NCBI RefSeq assembly: GCF_000195635.1
Contig: NZ_GL882637.1
Location: 28,818-92,817, forward strand
Direction of reading: 5' to 3'
DNA length: 64,000 nt
From: Bacteroides fluxus YIT 12057
GTDB lineage: Bacteria; Bacteroidota; Bacteroidia; Bacteroidales; Bacteroidaceae
The position numbers and the translations under genes are program-made. Below the pieces are notes generated by a model, which worked only from the letters and a program-made list of their open reading frames with translations, did no database searches and was not told the DNA's origin. Of the stretch, positions 26,869-35,362 are shown piece after piece (the stretch's first letter is position 1; every line of letters starts with the position of its first letter).

Positions 26869-28158
26869 TCAACCTCGTTGCTTCTCCACATCCAGGCCCT
26901 TGAACTTTTTCAGTTCTTCTACGGAAACCAGCTTGTAAAGCTTGTCGCTCGGACGTATCTTCACCGATTTCATCGAGAAATGCTGCCCTTTCCTTACAGT
27001 CTGTACGGGCTTCAAGTCAACACGCGCCTCGTCCAAAGTGACGAATTCCGCACCGGTCGTAGGTCCTGTTATCAGCAACTTGTCTCCTACACTGACTTCG
27101 GCAGCCTCTACCAGGAACTCCGCCACACCGATATTGCTGAAATAGCGGATGCCCTTACCCACATAAATCTTACGCTCTGTGGCGGCGGAACCGTAATTCC
27201 TGGTCCATTCGCCCAAGCGTTGTCCCAAGTAGTAGCCGTCCCAGAAGCCACGGTTAAAGACCGTCTTCAGCCGTTCGTCCCAAACGGTGATCTTCTCGTC
27301 GGTGAAGGTACCGTCCAAATAAGCACGGATAGCTTCCTTGTAACATTCTACTACGGTACGCACATATTCGGGGCCGCGGGCACGCCCTTCTATCTTGAAC
27401 ACACGCACACCGGCATCCAGCATCTTGTTCATGAAGTGAATGGTCTTCAGGTCCTTGGGCGACATGATATATTGGTTGTCCACTTCCAGTTCCACATCCG
27501 TCTCCTTGTCGCGCACGGTGTAGCTGCGGCGGCAAACCTGCATGCAGGCTCCCCGGTTGGCAGAGTGGTTCATTTCGTGCAAGGAAAGGTAACACTTGCC
27601 GGACACTGCCATGCAGAGCGCACCGTGGCAGAACATCTCTATACGTATCTGCTCCCCGCCGGGGCCGCAGATATTCTCCTCACGGATATGGCGGTAGATT
27701 TCCGCCACCTGCTCCAGATTCAGTTCGCGTGCCAGCACCACCACATCGGCAAACTGCGCATAGAAGCGCAGCGCCTCCACATTGCTGATGTTGAGCTGTG
27801 TGCTGAGGTGCACCTCCTGCCCTATACTGCGGGCATAGCTCATCACCGCCACGTCCGCCGCAATCACGGCGGAAATGCCGGCCTCATGAGCGGCATCCAC
27901 GATGGTGCGCATCAAGGGTATATCATTGTCGTAGATGATGGTATTTACCGTAAGATAACTTTTCATCCCGTGCTCGTCACACGTCCGGGCTATCTCGCGC
28001 AAATCATCAATCGTAAAGGTATTCGCCGAACGGGCACGCATGTTCAGGTTCTCGATGCCGAAATAGACAGAGTCGGCACCTGCCTGTATGGCTGCCGCAA
28101 GCGACTCGCGTGAGCCTACCGGAGCCATGATTTCGAAATCTTTTATTGTAGCGTTCAT
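26869..28158 (-). CDS. Peptidase U32 family protein (TrhP/YegQ-like)
   Basis: This 429-residue protein is related to YegQ/TrhP, which acts in prephenate-dependent hydroxylation of wobble uridine in tRNA; peptidase activity is historical for the family. I chose the start at 28158 (MNATIKDFEIMAPVGSRESL) because the longer open frame is antisense to dusB, and a minus-strand -7 box (CAAAGGTA at 28183-28190) lies just upstream. The U32 signature EMFCHGALCMAVSGKCYLS near residue 168 and the further cysteines in NRGACMQVCRRSY form the expected Cys set. The C-terminal beta-barrel domain is present (VSVGDKLLITGPTTG). It is divergent from dusB, another tRNA-uridine modification gene. Confidence 0.9.
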   Translation of the reverse strand: MNATIKDFEIMAPVGSRESLAAAIQAGADSVYFGIENLNMRARSANTFTIDDLREIARTCDEHGMKSYLTVNTIIYDNDIPLMRTIVDAAHEAGISAVIAADVAVMSYARSIGQEVHLSTQLNISNVEALRFYAQFADVVVLARELNLEQVAEIYRHIREENICGPGGEQIRIEMFCHGALCMAVSGKCYLSLHEMNHSANRGACMQVCRRSYTVRDKETDVELEVDNQYIMSPKDLKTIHFMNKMLDAGVRVFKIEGRARGPEYVRTVVECYKEAIRAYLDGTFTDEKITVWDERLKTVFNRGFWDGYYLGQRLGEWTRNYGSAATERKIYVGKGIRYFSNIGVAEFLVEAAEVSVGDKLLITGPTTGAEFVTLDEARVDLKPVQTVRKGQHFSMKSVKIRPSDKLYKLVSVEELKKFKGLDVEKQRG

Positions 28159-28182
28159 ATTATCTTCTTTAATAAACATGTA

Positions 28183-28211
28183 CAAAGGTAGGCTTTTTTT
28201 CCGTACTTTTG
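28183..28211. promoter_or_regulatory. Divergent -7 boxes between the U32 gene and dusB
   Basis: CAAAGGTA at 28183-28190 is a TACCTTTG box on the minus strand. TACTTTTG at 28204-28211 is the plus-strand box for dusB. The two promoters are back to back within 30 bp. Confidence 0.6.
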
Positions 28212-28254
28212 CACGAAACAGACAGGCACTTGTGTCTGATTTCCTATTAAATTT

Positions 28255-29232
28255 ATGAAAATCAAAGAAATAGAATTTGGCAAGTATCCTACATTCCTCG
28301 CTCCGATGGAGGATGTCACCGACCCGGCTTTCCGCCTGATGTGCAAGCAGTTCGGGGCAGACATGGTATATACCGAGTTCGTTTCTGCAGACGCCTTGAT
28401 ACGTTCTGTAGGCAAGACCCGGCAGAAGCTGAACATCAGCGACGCAGAACGGCCCGTAACCATACAGATATACGGGCGGGACACGGAAACGATGGTGGAA
28501 GCCGCCCGCATCGTGGAACAGGCACGCCCGGACATACTGGACATCAACTTCGGCTGTCCCGTGAAGCGCGTGGCAGGCAAGGGCGCCGGCGCAGGCATGT
28601 TGCAGAATGTACCCTTGATGCTTGAAATCACCCGTGCCGTGGTGGATGCCGTGAAGATACCCGTCACCGTGAAGACACGGCTGGGCTGGGATGCCAACAA
28701 TAAAATCATCGTCGACCTTGCCGAACAGCTGCAGGACTGCGGCATCGCCGCCCTTACCATACACGGACGCACCCGTGCGCAGATGTACACCGGCGAGGCG
28801 GACTGGACGCTCATCGGCGAGGTAAAGAAGAACCCTCGCATGCGCATCCCCATCATCGGCAACGGAGACATCACCACTCCCCAACGCGCCAAGGAGTGTT
28901 TCGACCTCTACGGCGTAGATGCCATCATGATAGGCCGCGCCAGCTTCGGACGCCCGTGGATATTCAAGGAAGTGAAGCATTATCTGGAAACGGGCGAGGA
29001 ACTGCCCCCGCTAAGCAGTGAATGGCGGATGGAGGTGCTGCGCCGGGAAGTGGAAGATAGCGTCAACCTGCTGGACGAGCGCCGGGGCATCCTGCACGTA
29101 CGCCGCCACCTGGCGGCAAGCCCGCTGTTCAAGGGCATTCCCAACTTCCGGGATACAAGGATAGCCATGCTACGGGCAGAGACCAAAGAGGAACTGTACC
29201 GCATCTTCGACACCATCGCCCCGTTACTCTGA
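28255..29232 (+). CDS. dusB: tRNA-dihydrouridine synthase
   Basis: This FMN- and NADPH-dependent enzyme reduces uridine in the D-loop of tRNA. It has 325 residues. The N-terminal barrel starts FLAPMEDVTDPAFRLMCKQFGADMVYTEFVSADAL. The catalytic Cys is in DINFGCPVKRVAGKGAGAGML near residue 101. The FMN phosphate site is in IPIIGNGDITTPQRAKECF and AIMIGRASFGRPWIF, and the helical C-terminal domain is complete (HVRRHLAASPLFKGIPNFRD). Bacteroides usually has one or two Dus proteins, and DusB is the best family match. It is divergent from the U32 gene and followed by a 22-bp repeat block. Confidence 0.93.
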   Translation: MKIKEIEFGKYPTFLAPMEDVTDPAFRLMCKQFGADMVYTEFVSADALIRSVGKTRQKLNISDAERPVTIQIYGRDTETMVEAARIVEQARPDILDINFGCPVKRVAGKGAGAGMLQNVPLMLEITRAVVDAVKIPVTVKTRLGWDANNKIIVDLAEQLQDCGIAALTIHGRTRAQMYTGEADWTLIGEVKKNPRMRIPIIGNGDITTPQRAKECFDLYGVDAIMIGRASFGRPWIFKEVKHYLETGEELPPLSSEWRMEVLRREVEDSVNLLDERRGILHVRRHLAASPLFKGIPNFRDTRIAMLRAETKEELYRIFDTIAPLL

Positions 29233-29266
29233 TAAACCGTTTTCTTTATCCGTCGAGCTGACGTTA

Positions 29267-29344
29267 CCTTAGGGATGGCAAAGTTGTGCCACCGTGTTGG
29301 CAAAGTTGTGCCACAGGCAAGGCACAGTTGTGCCATCCCTAAGG
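29267..29344. repeat. 22-bp-phased GGCAMAGTTGTGCCA repeat block
   Basis: The 15-mer GGCAMAGTTGTGCCA occurs at 29277, 29299 and 29321, exactly 22 bp apart. The block is closed by perfect 14-bp inverted ends, CCTTAGGGATGGCA at 29267-29280 and TGCCATCCCTAAGG at 29331-29344. It lies between the convergent dusB and PAP2 genes. Confidence 0.9.
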
Positions 29345-29389
29345 CACAAATATCGTGTCACCACATCCGGCGGCATCAGATGCCTGCCG

Positions 29390-30352
29390 TCACTTGAACA
29401 TCGGTTGTGCAAACCATCGCTTGAACATCCACGTGGCAAGGATATAGATGCCGAAAGCCGATACGAACCCCACGATAGAGTCTATCAGGTAATGCGCCTG
29501 GATATAGACCGTAGCCCCGCACAGCAGCAGGTAGAAAGGAAACAGGCAGGCAAACAGACGCTTGCTGCCACGCCATGCCATGATCATCAGTACCGTGGAC
29601 ATCCCGACGTGCGAACTGGGGAAAGCCGCCGTAGGCCGCTCGCCCACCTGCTGGGAACTCTCCACCAGATTGTAGAAGAAGCCGTGCTCATAGCCCGGTC
29701 CGGGAAGAAGCTCCTGATGATGGTGGAAATAGTCGCCGATAGAGGGGAAGATGCCCTGCGCCACACGGTCGCTTCCGATGGCGGGGAAATAGAACTGCGG
29801 CCCGGCAACGGGGACGAATATATAGATAAGGTAATAGACGAAGAAAGCGGTGACGATGACAAACGAGACCTTCTCGAAAAGGTCGAAACGATAGAGGAAG
29901 TACCACACCACTACCAACAATATCATCGGATAATAGAAGAAATACCCCATATTGAACGGCTCGCTCACCCACATCTGCGGGAATCTTTCACAGAACCATA
30001 CGGCAGGCTGCCCGCCGAACATCCACTGCTCCGCCGAAGCGAACACATGGTCGAGGTTGGGGAATATCCGGTTGAATTCAAAGGTATCGGGATACCAGTA
30101 GGAAAGCAGCGACATCTGGATGGCTATACGCACAAAAGCAGAAAACCGGCAGGGCGCCAGCCGGTAAAGGTACATCAGCAGGAAAGTCATTGCCGCAATC
30201 ATCGCGCGGTCAACCAACATCTGCACCGGATGATCCATTTCCTGAAAAAGAAACAGAATGAGTATGGAAGTCAACAGGTTGTATATCAACGTGATCTTCT
30301 CAACCGCAAAAAGCCCTTTACGGGTTTCTACCCTTTTAAATAAATTTATCAT
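29390..30352 (-). CDS. PAP2-superfamily integral membrane protein (inositolphosphotransferase-like)
   Basis: This membrane phosphatase or phosphotransferase of the PAP2 superfamily has about 320 residues and about seven membrane helices. The motifs AAFPSSHVGMSTVLM near residue 245 and HYLIDSIVGFVSAFG near 290 give the catalytic His and Asp pair found in inositolphosphorylceramide-synthase-like PAP2 proteins. The first motif region (FVPVAGPQFYFP) is less canonical than in acid phosphatases. Starts at 30352 (MINLFKRVETRKG), 30376 and 30400 are in frame; I prefer the first because the extra residues are hydrophilic and unlike a membrane N-terminus. It follows the epimerase gene closely and probably shares its transcript. 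A role in lipid head-group metabolism is inference. Confidence 0.82.
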   Translation of the reverse strand: MINLFKRVETRKGLFAVEKITLIYNLLTSILILFLFQEMDHPVQMLVDRAMIAAMTFLLMYLYRLAPCRFSAFVRIAIQMSLLSYWYPDTFEFNRIFPNLDHVFASAEQWMFGGQPAVWFCERFPQMWVSEPFNMGYFFYYPMILLVVVWYFLYRFDLFEKVSFVIVTAFFVYYLIYIFVPVAGPQFYFPAIGSDRVAQGIFPSIGDYFHHHQELLPGPGYEHGFFYNLVESSQQVGERPTAAFPSSHVGMSTVLMIMAWRGSKRLFACLFPFYLLLCGATVYIQAHYLIDSIVGFVSAFGIYILATWMFKRWFAQPMFK

Positions 30353-30404
30353 GTGTTCTTTGTCCCGACCTTTCATAATGTGCCAACTACCGATTGTCAA
30401 TTAC

Positions 30405-31412
30405 TCAAAGCCATCCTTTGTCTTTATACCAGGCAATTGTTTCTTTTACTCCCCGTTCCAGTTTATATTCGGGGCTGTAACCCAGTTCCTCGATAGCCGG
30501 AGTAATATCACACTGCCAATTGCGTTGTCTCATTATTCTATATTTATCTGAATTGAGCGTACTGGTCTTGCCCCGACGTTTTGCCCAGAATTCAGCGAGC
30601 AAAGATACGACTTTCAATACAATTAACGGACACTTCAAGCGAATAAGCAACGGATTACCCAGTTCTTTCCGTATCAAGTCCGAAAAAGCACGGCTCCGGT
30701 ACACCTCTCCGTCCGCCAGAAAATAAGCGCGACGGGACACTCCTTTCCCGATACCCAGAAATACGGCCTGCACAATATCCTTGACATAAACGAAAGTAAG
30801 GTCCTGCCGACGGAAGCCGACGGAAAAATCGATATGCTGCCGGATAGACTTCGCCATAAGGAAATAGTCTTTCTCACGCGGCCCGTAAACACCCGTAGGA
30901 CGATAGATGACATAGGGGAAACCCGGAATGCTCTGCAAATACAACTCCGCCTTCAGCTTGCTCAGGCCATAGGCCGTATTGGGCGCAGGAGTGTCATTCT
31001 CCGTAATGGGTTCGTAGTTCTTTTCATGAATGGGGCCGAATACGCTGAGCGTGCTGATGAAGATAAACTGTTTGGGAACCATGTTCAATTCTCTCAGCGT
31101 ATCTATGAAATACTTGGTCTGGAGATAGTTCACCAGCTCAAACTCTCCTTTATCCACACATTTGGTGACACCGGCACAATGGACGATGTAATCGAACTTA
31201 TCGTAAGTGCTCTTATGACCGGAAAGCTGCGCCCGAAGTTCGTTGGGATGCGCAAAGTCAAGTTCAAGAACATGTATCCTGCGGTCACTCAAATATTCAC
31301 GGCTGCTGGACGAACGGATACCCGCCCATACAGCGAACTTGCGTCTCAGCGCCTCTTCGACGATGAAACTTCCTATAAACCCGCTTGCGCCTGTAACTAA
31401 TATACTTTCCAT
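30405..31412 (-). CDS. NAD-dependent epimerase/dehydratase family protein
   Basis: This extended short-chain dehydrogenase/reductase has 335 residues. The NAD(P)-binding motif VTGASGFIGSFIVEEAL is at residues 6-22. The catalytic YGLSK (Tyr and Lys) is near 147-151 with the Ser in FISTLSVFG near 119. PTGVYGPREKDYF is near 177. The fold is that of nucleotide-sugar epimerases and dihydroflavonol-reductase-like proteins; the substrate is not clear. It lies 1-2 nt after the CDF transporter gene and just before the PAP2 gene on the minus strand, so the three form one operon. Confidence 0.9.
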   Translation of the reverse strand: MESILVTGASGFIGSFIVEEALRRKFAVWAGIRSSSSREYLSDRRIHVLELDFAHPNELRAQLSGHKSTYDKFDYIVHCAGVTKCVDKGEFELVNYLQTKYFIDTLRELNMVPKQFIFISTLSVFGPIHEKNYEPITENDTPAPNTAYGLSKLKAELYLQSIPGFPYVIYRPTGVYGPREKDYFLMAKSIRQHIDFSVGFRRQDLTFVYVKDIVQAVFLGIGKGVSRRAYFLADGEVYRSRAFSDLIRKELGNPLLIRLKCPLIVLKVVSLLAEFWAKRRGKTSTLNSDKYRIMRQRNWQCDITPAIEELGYSPEYKLERGVKETIAWYKDKGWL

Positions 31413-31413
31413 C

Positions 31414-32328
31414 CTATTTTGTCGGTTCTACATGAATACCTATATGAGTTCCTTCACCAAACTTCTCCTTCAGCTTGTCCTCTATGGCCGTTGCCGTACG
31501 GTGAGCCTCTTCCAGCGTGATTTTCCCATCCATACGCACATGCACCTCTATGGCATAATGATTGCCTATACGGCGCGTACGGAGATGATGCGGGGAACTC
31601 ACGTCCGGAAAGGACAGGATGATCTCCTGTATCTCTTCCTCCACATCAGCGGGCAGCGACTTTTCCAACAATTCGTCCACGCAAGGTATCAGCAGTCCAA
31701 CCGCCACCTTCATGATGAAGAAGCTGACAATCACCGCCGCAGCCGGATCGAGCACCCTCCAATGACTGCCCAGCAAGATAGCCCCGCCGATGCCTACGGC
31801 CGTACCGATGGAAGAAAGCGCGTCACTCCGATGATGCCATGCGTTGGCCACGACCGCCTGCGAATTCAGTTTCTTCCCCTTGAATACCGTATATTGATAG
31901 AGTATCTCCTTGGATACGATGGATACCAGCGCCGCTGCCAGTGCCAGCATGCCCGGCTCGGGCAAAGAGCCGCCCTGCAAGAAAAGATAGACGGACGAAG
32001 CCCCATTCCAGAAAATGCCGAAGCCCACAAACAGGAGAAAGATGCCGATGATGGCTGTCGCCAGCGTTTCATATTTGCCATGGCCATAATCGTGTCCCTC
32101 GTCCTGCGGTTTTGATGAAATACGGACAAATACAAGAACAATGATATCCGTCACAAAGTCCGACAACGAATGAACGGCATCCGCCAGCATGGCAGCGCTG
32201 TGCCCCATGATTCCCGCAAAGAACTTGAAAACGAGCAAGAGGAAGTTAACCACACTTCCCACAATCGTCACCCGGTAAATCCCCCTCTCACGTGCGATGC
32301 CTGCTTTGTCCAGAGTTTGCATTTTCAT
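31414..32328 (-). CDS. Cation diffusion facilitator family transporter
   Basis: This inner-membrane exporter of divalent metals (zinc, iron or manganese type) in exchange for protons has 304 residues. Six membrane helices are visible. Metal-site motifs are HSAAMLADAVHSLSDFVTD near residue 43 (HxxxD-like in helix 2) and WHHRSDALSSIGTAVG near 155 (HxxxD in helix 5). The cytoplasmic C-terminal domain (SPHHLRTRRIGNHYAIEVHVRMDGKITLEEAH) binds regulatory metal. It is first in an operon with the epimerase and PAP2 genes. A minus-strand -7 box CAAAGATA is at 32351-32358. Confidence 0.94.
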   Translation of the reverse strand: MKMQTLDKAGIARERGIYRVTIVGSVVNFLLLVFKFFAGIMGHSAAMLADAVHSLSDFVTDIIVLVFVRISSKPQDEGHDYGHGKYETLATAIIGIFLLFVGFGIFWNGASSVYLFLQGGSLPEPGMLALAAALVSIVSKEILYQYTVFKGKKLNSQAVVANAWHHRSDALSSIGTAVGIGGAILLGSHWRVLDPAAAVIVSFFIMKVAVGLLIPCVDELLEKSLPADVEEEIQEIILSFPDVSSPHHLRTRRIGNHYAIEVHVRMDGKITLEEAHRTATAIEDKLKEKFGEGTHIGIHVEPTK

Positions 32329-32464
32329 CTGTTTTCTTGCTTAATCGTTGCAAAGATAGTACATAAATCCGTTACATACAGCCGTTCTTCCATTATTTTC
32401 CGGTCGGGCAGCAATATTTCGGGGGCAGATTGAACGAGTGAACCCATTTATTTGTTTACTTTGT

Positions 32465-32508
32465 AGTCCCCTCCGGCTCTTCTTTCGGAAAAGACCCGGG
32501 GAGGGACT
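32465..32508 (+). repeat. GC-rich hairpin in the rnr leader
   Basis: AGTCCCCTCCGG (32465-32476) pairs with CCCGGGGAGGGACT (32495-32508). The inner sequence CTTTCGGAAAAG is like the core of the dispersed CTCTCCGGAAGAGAG palindromes elsewhere in the window. It lies 20 bases before the rnr start and could affect translation or RNA stability. Confidence 0.6.
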
Positions 32509-32528
32509 AAAACAAAACGATATATATT

Positions 32529-34676
32529 ATGGCTAAGACAAAAAAAGAAAAGAAGGCCGGCAAGCGCATGAAGAAGAAAGAGCTTGTCAAAGCACTGCTG
32601 GATTTTTTCCACACAAAACAAGACGAAGTACTGTCCCTGAAATACATTTTTGAGCAACTGCATCTCACGACACATCCGCTGAAGATGTTGTGTATGGATA
32701 TTCTGTCCGAACTTTCGGATGACGACTACATCACGGAAATAGACAAGCACAAATATAAGCTGAACAACCACGGTATTGAGATGACCGGCACCTTCCAGCG
32801 CAAAAGCAACGGAAAGAACTCCTTCATCCCCGAAGGCGGAGGCGACCCCATCTTCGTTGCCGAACGCAACTCGGCGCATGCCATGAACAACGACAAAGTG
32901 CGTATCGCCTTTTACGCCAAACGCCGCGGACGTGAAGCCGAAGGAGAAGTCATCGAGATCCTGGAACGTGCCAACGACACCTTTGTAGGCACATTGGAAG
33001 TAGCCAAGTCATACGCTTTTCTGGTAACGGAGAACCGTACGCTTGCCAATGACATCTTCATCCCCAAAGAGAAACTGAAAGGCGGAAAGACGGGCGACAA
33101 AGCCATCGTGAAGATCGTGGAATGGCCCGACAAGGCGAAGAACCCCATCGGGCAAGTCATCGATATCCTGGGACGTGCCGGAGACAACACCACCGAGATG
33201 CACGCCATTCTGGCCGAATTCGGCCTGCCGTATGTATATCCGTCCGCCGTAGAGAAGGCCGCCGACAAGATACCCGATGAAATTCCCGCCGAAGAGATTG
33301 CCAGACGCGAGGATTTCCGGAACGTCACCACCTTCACCATCGACCCCAAGGATGCAAAGGACTTTGACGATGCCTTGTCCATCCGCAGACTGAAAGACAA
33401 TCTGTGGGAGGTAGGCGTACACATTGCCGACGTCACCCATTACGTGAAAGAAGGCGGTATCATCGACAAGGAAGCCGAGAAACGGGCCACCTCCGTTTAC
33501 CTTGTGGACCGCACCATACCGATGTTGCCCGAACGGTTGTGCAATTTCATCTGTTCCCTCCGTCCCGACGAAGAAAAACTGGCTTATTCCGTAATCTTCG
33601 AAATGACGGAAAAAGGGGAAATCAAGCATTCGCGTGTCGTACACACCGTCATCAAGAGCAACCGCCGCTTCACCTACGAAGAAGCCCAGGACATCATAGA
33701 AACGGGGAAAGGTGATTTCAAGGAAGAAATCCTCCAGTTGGACAGATTCGCCAAGATATTGCGTGACAATCGTTTCAAGGCAGGAGCCATCAACTTTGAC
33801 CGTTACGAAGTGAAATTCGAGATTGACGAAAAAGGCAAGCCCGTCAGCGTTTATTTCAAAGTATCGAAAGACGCCAACAAACTGGTAGAGGAATTCATGC
33901 TGCTCGCCAACCGCACCGTAGCCGAGAAAATCGGGCGTGTGCCCAAAGGCAAGAAAGCCAAAGTGCTTCCCTACCGTATCCACGACCTCCCCGATCCGGA
34001 AAAGCTGGACAACCTGGCACAATTCATCGCCCGCTTCGGCTACAAGCTGCGAACCGGCGGCACAAAGACGGACATATCCAAATCCATCAACCATCTGTTG
34101 GACGATATCCAAGGAAAGAAAGAGGAGAATCTGATTGAAACCGTATCTATCCGCGCCATGCAGAAAGCGCGCTATTCCGTGCACAACGTGGGTCATTACG
34201 GCCTGGCATTCGATTATTATACACACTTCACTTCGCCCATCCGCCGTTTCCCGGATATGATGGTGCACCGCCTGCTTACCAAGTATCTGGACCAGGGCGG
34301 ACGCAGCGTATCCGAACAGAAATACGAAGCGCTCTGCGAGCATTCCAGCTCCATGGAGCAGATAGCCGCCAATGCAGAACGTGCCTCCATCAAGTACAAG
34401 CAGGTGGAATTCATGACGGAGCATCTGGGACAGACCTTTGACGGGGTAATCTCCGGCGTTACCGAATGGGGACTCTATGTGGAACTGAACGAGAACAAGT
34501 GTGAAGGAATGATCCCTATCCGCGACCTTGACGATGATTATTACGAGTTCGACGAGAAGAACTACTGTCTGCGCGGACGCCGCAAGAACCGCATTTACAG
34601 CCTGGGTGACGAGATTACAGTCAAAGTGGCACGCGCCAATCTGGAAAAGAAACAGCTGGACTTCGCACTGGTATAG
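32529..34676 (+). CDS. rnr: Ribonuclease R
   Basis: This processive 3'-to-5' exoribonuclease degrades structured RNA. It has 715 residues. A basic N-terminus (MAKTKKEKKAGKRMKKKE) leads into a winged-helix domain, two cold-shock-like domains, and then the RNB catalytic domain with FTIDPKDAKDFDDALSIRR near residue 277 (four Asp ligands) and the helical segment YGLAFDYYTHFTSPIRRFPDMMVHR near 560. The S1 domain at the C-terminus (GVISGVTEWGLYVELNENKCEGMI) is complete. A GC-rich hairpin precedes the start. It is transcribed alone, divergent from the CDF transporter. Confidence 0.96.
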   Translation: MAKTKKEKKAGKRMKKKELVKALLDFFHTKQDEVLSLKYIFEQLHLTTHPLKMLCMDILSELSDDDYITEIDKHKYKLNNHGIEMTGTFQRKSNGKNSFIPEGGGDPIFVAERNSAHAMNNDKVRIAFYAKRRGREAEGEVIEILERANDTFVGTLEVAKSYAFLVTENRTLANDIFIPKEKLKGGKTGDKAIVKIVEWPDKAKNPIGQVIDILGRAGDNTTEMHAILAEFGLPYVYPSAVEKAADKIPDEIPAEEIARREDFRNVTTFTIDPKDAKDFDDALSIRRLKDNLWEVGVHIADVTHYVKEGGIIDKEAEKRATSVYLVDRTIPMLPERLCNFICSLRPDEEKLAYSVIFEMTEKGEIKHSRVVHTVIKSNRRFTYEEAQDIIETGKGDFKEEILQLDRFAKILRDNRFKAGAINFDRYEVKFEIDEKGKPVSVYFKVSKDANKLVEEFMLLANRTVAEKIGRVPKGKKAKVLPYRIHDLPDPEKLDNLAQFIARFGYKLRTGGTKTDISKSINHLLDDIQGKKEENLIETVSIRAMQKARYSVHNVGHYGLAFDYYTHFTSPIRRFPDMMVHRLLTKYLDQGGRSVSEQKYEALCEHSSSMEQIAANAERASIKYKQVEFMTEHLGQTFDGVISGVTEWGLYVELNENKCEGMIPIRDLDDDYYEFDEKNYCLRGRRKNRIYSLGDEITVKVARANLEKKQLDFALV

Positions 34677-34691
34677 CCTCACCCCCTCTTC

Positions 34692-34826
34692 CCTCTCCGG
34701 AAAAGAGAGGAGAGAGGAGAAGAGAGCAATGAATCGAGAACTTGCGAAACTTGAATGAAATAAAGAATAACCCGACAACATTAAAATACCCCCACTCCCT
34801 TACTCCCCTCTCTTCCGGAGAGGGGG
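34692..34826. repeat. Two copies of a dispersed CTCTCCGGA-type palindrome
   Basis: CCTCTC-CGGAAAA-GAGAGG at 34692-34710 and CCCCTCTC-TTCCG-GAGAGGGG at 34805-34826 flank the short gap between rnr and the next gene. Related copies are at 45888-45908, 46021-46049 and 53535-53575. The family resembles a REP-like intergenic palindrome. Confidence 0.7.
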
Positions 34827-34845
34827 CGGGAATGAAGCTTTGCCC

Positions 34846-35322
34846 ATGAAGACAATTACTATTACAGACCCCGTACAGATTGAAGAAATCATCCGCAAAT
34901 GTCCGTACTGCATCGTAAGCATTACCGACCCGGAAGGAAACCCGTATGCGGTTCCCATGAATTTTGCTTACCAAGACGGAGTGATATACCTGCATTCCGG
35001 ACCGGAAGGCAGTAAAGTGGAAATGGTGACAAAGCATCCGCAAGTCTGCATCACCTTCTGCGAAGGGCACGAACTGGTATATATGCACCGGCAGGTAGCA
35101 TGCAGCTACAGCATGAAGTCACGCAGCGTCATCTGCCGCGGAAAGGTGCGCTTTGTGGAGGACATGGAAGAGAAACGCCACGTCCTCGACCTGCTGATGA
35201 AACAATATACGGAGAATGAATGCAGGTATGCAGAACCTGCTGTACGTAATGTCAAGATATGGGAGGTGAAGGCAGAACACATGAGCTGCAGGTCGTTCGG
35301 GCTAAGGCCGAGTGAAATATAA
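34846..35322 (+). CDS. Pyridoxamine 5'-phosphate oxidase-like flavoprotein
   Basis: This small FMN-binding split-barrel protein has 158 residues from ATG 34846 (MKTITITDPVQIEEII); the ATG 6 nt earlier is also possible. The pattern PYCIVSITDPEGNPYAVPMNFAY near residues 20-42, the IYLHSGPEGSKVEMVTKHPQVCITF segment and the YSMKSRSVICRGKVRFVED segment are those of the PNPOx-like family that includes Nim nitroimidazole reductases and heme- or F420-type flavoproteins. I cannot assign a substrate. The gene is transcribed alone between the palindromic repeats and the convergent cysK gene. Confidence 0.85.
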   Translation: MKTITITDPVQIEEIIRKCPYCIVSITDPEGNPYAVPMNFAYQDGVIYLHSGPEGSKVEMVTKHPQVCITFCEGHELVYMHRQVACSYSMKSRSVICRGKVRFVEDMEEKRHVLDLLMKQYTENECRYAEPAVRNVKIWEVKAEHMSCRSFGLRPSEI

Positions 35323-35362
35323 GACTCCTGCCGTCAAGCACCTCCCCTGCATTCTTCATCAA

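Noticed and set aside
26683..28113. 476-residue plus-strand ORF over the U32 and thioesterase genes
   Set aside because: It is antisense to two genes with clear family motifs, and its protein has no recognisable domain.
28159..28980. N-terminal extension of the U32 gene by about 270 residues
   Set aside because: This part is antisense to dusB, and a good promoter lies inside it; the family N-terminus begins at 28158.
34846..35322. nim nitroimidazole-resistance gene
   Set aside because: The PNPOx-like fold is shared, but I cannot separate Nim from other family members by eye, and no IS element with a promoter lies upstream as in known nim genes.
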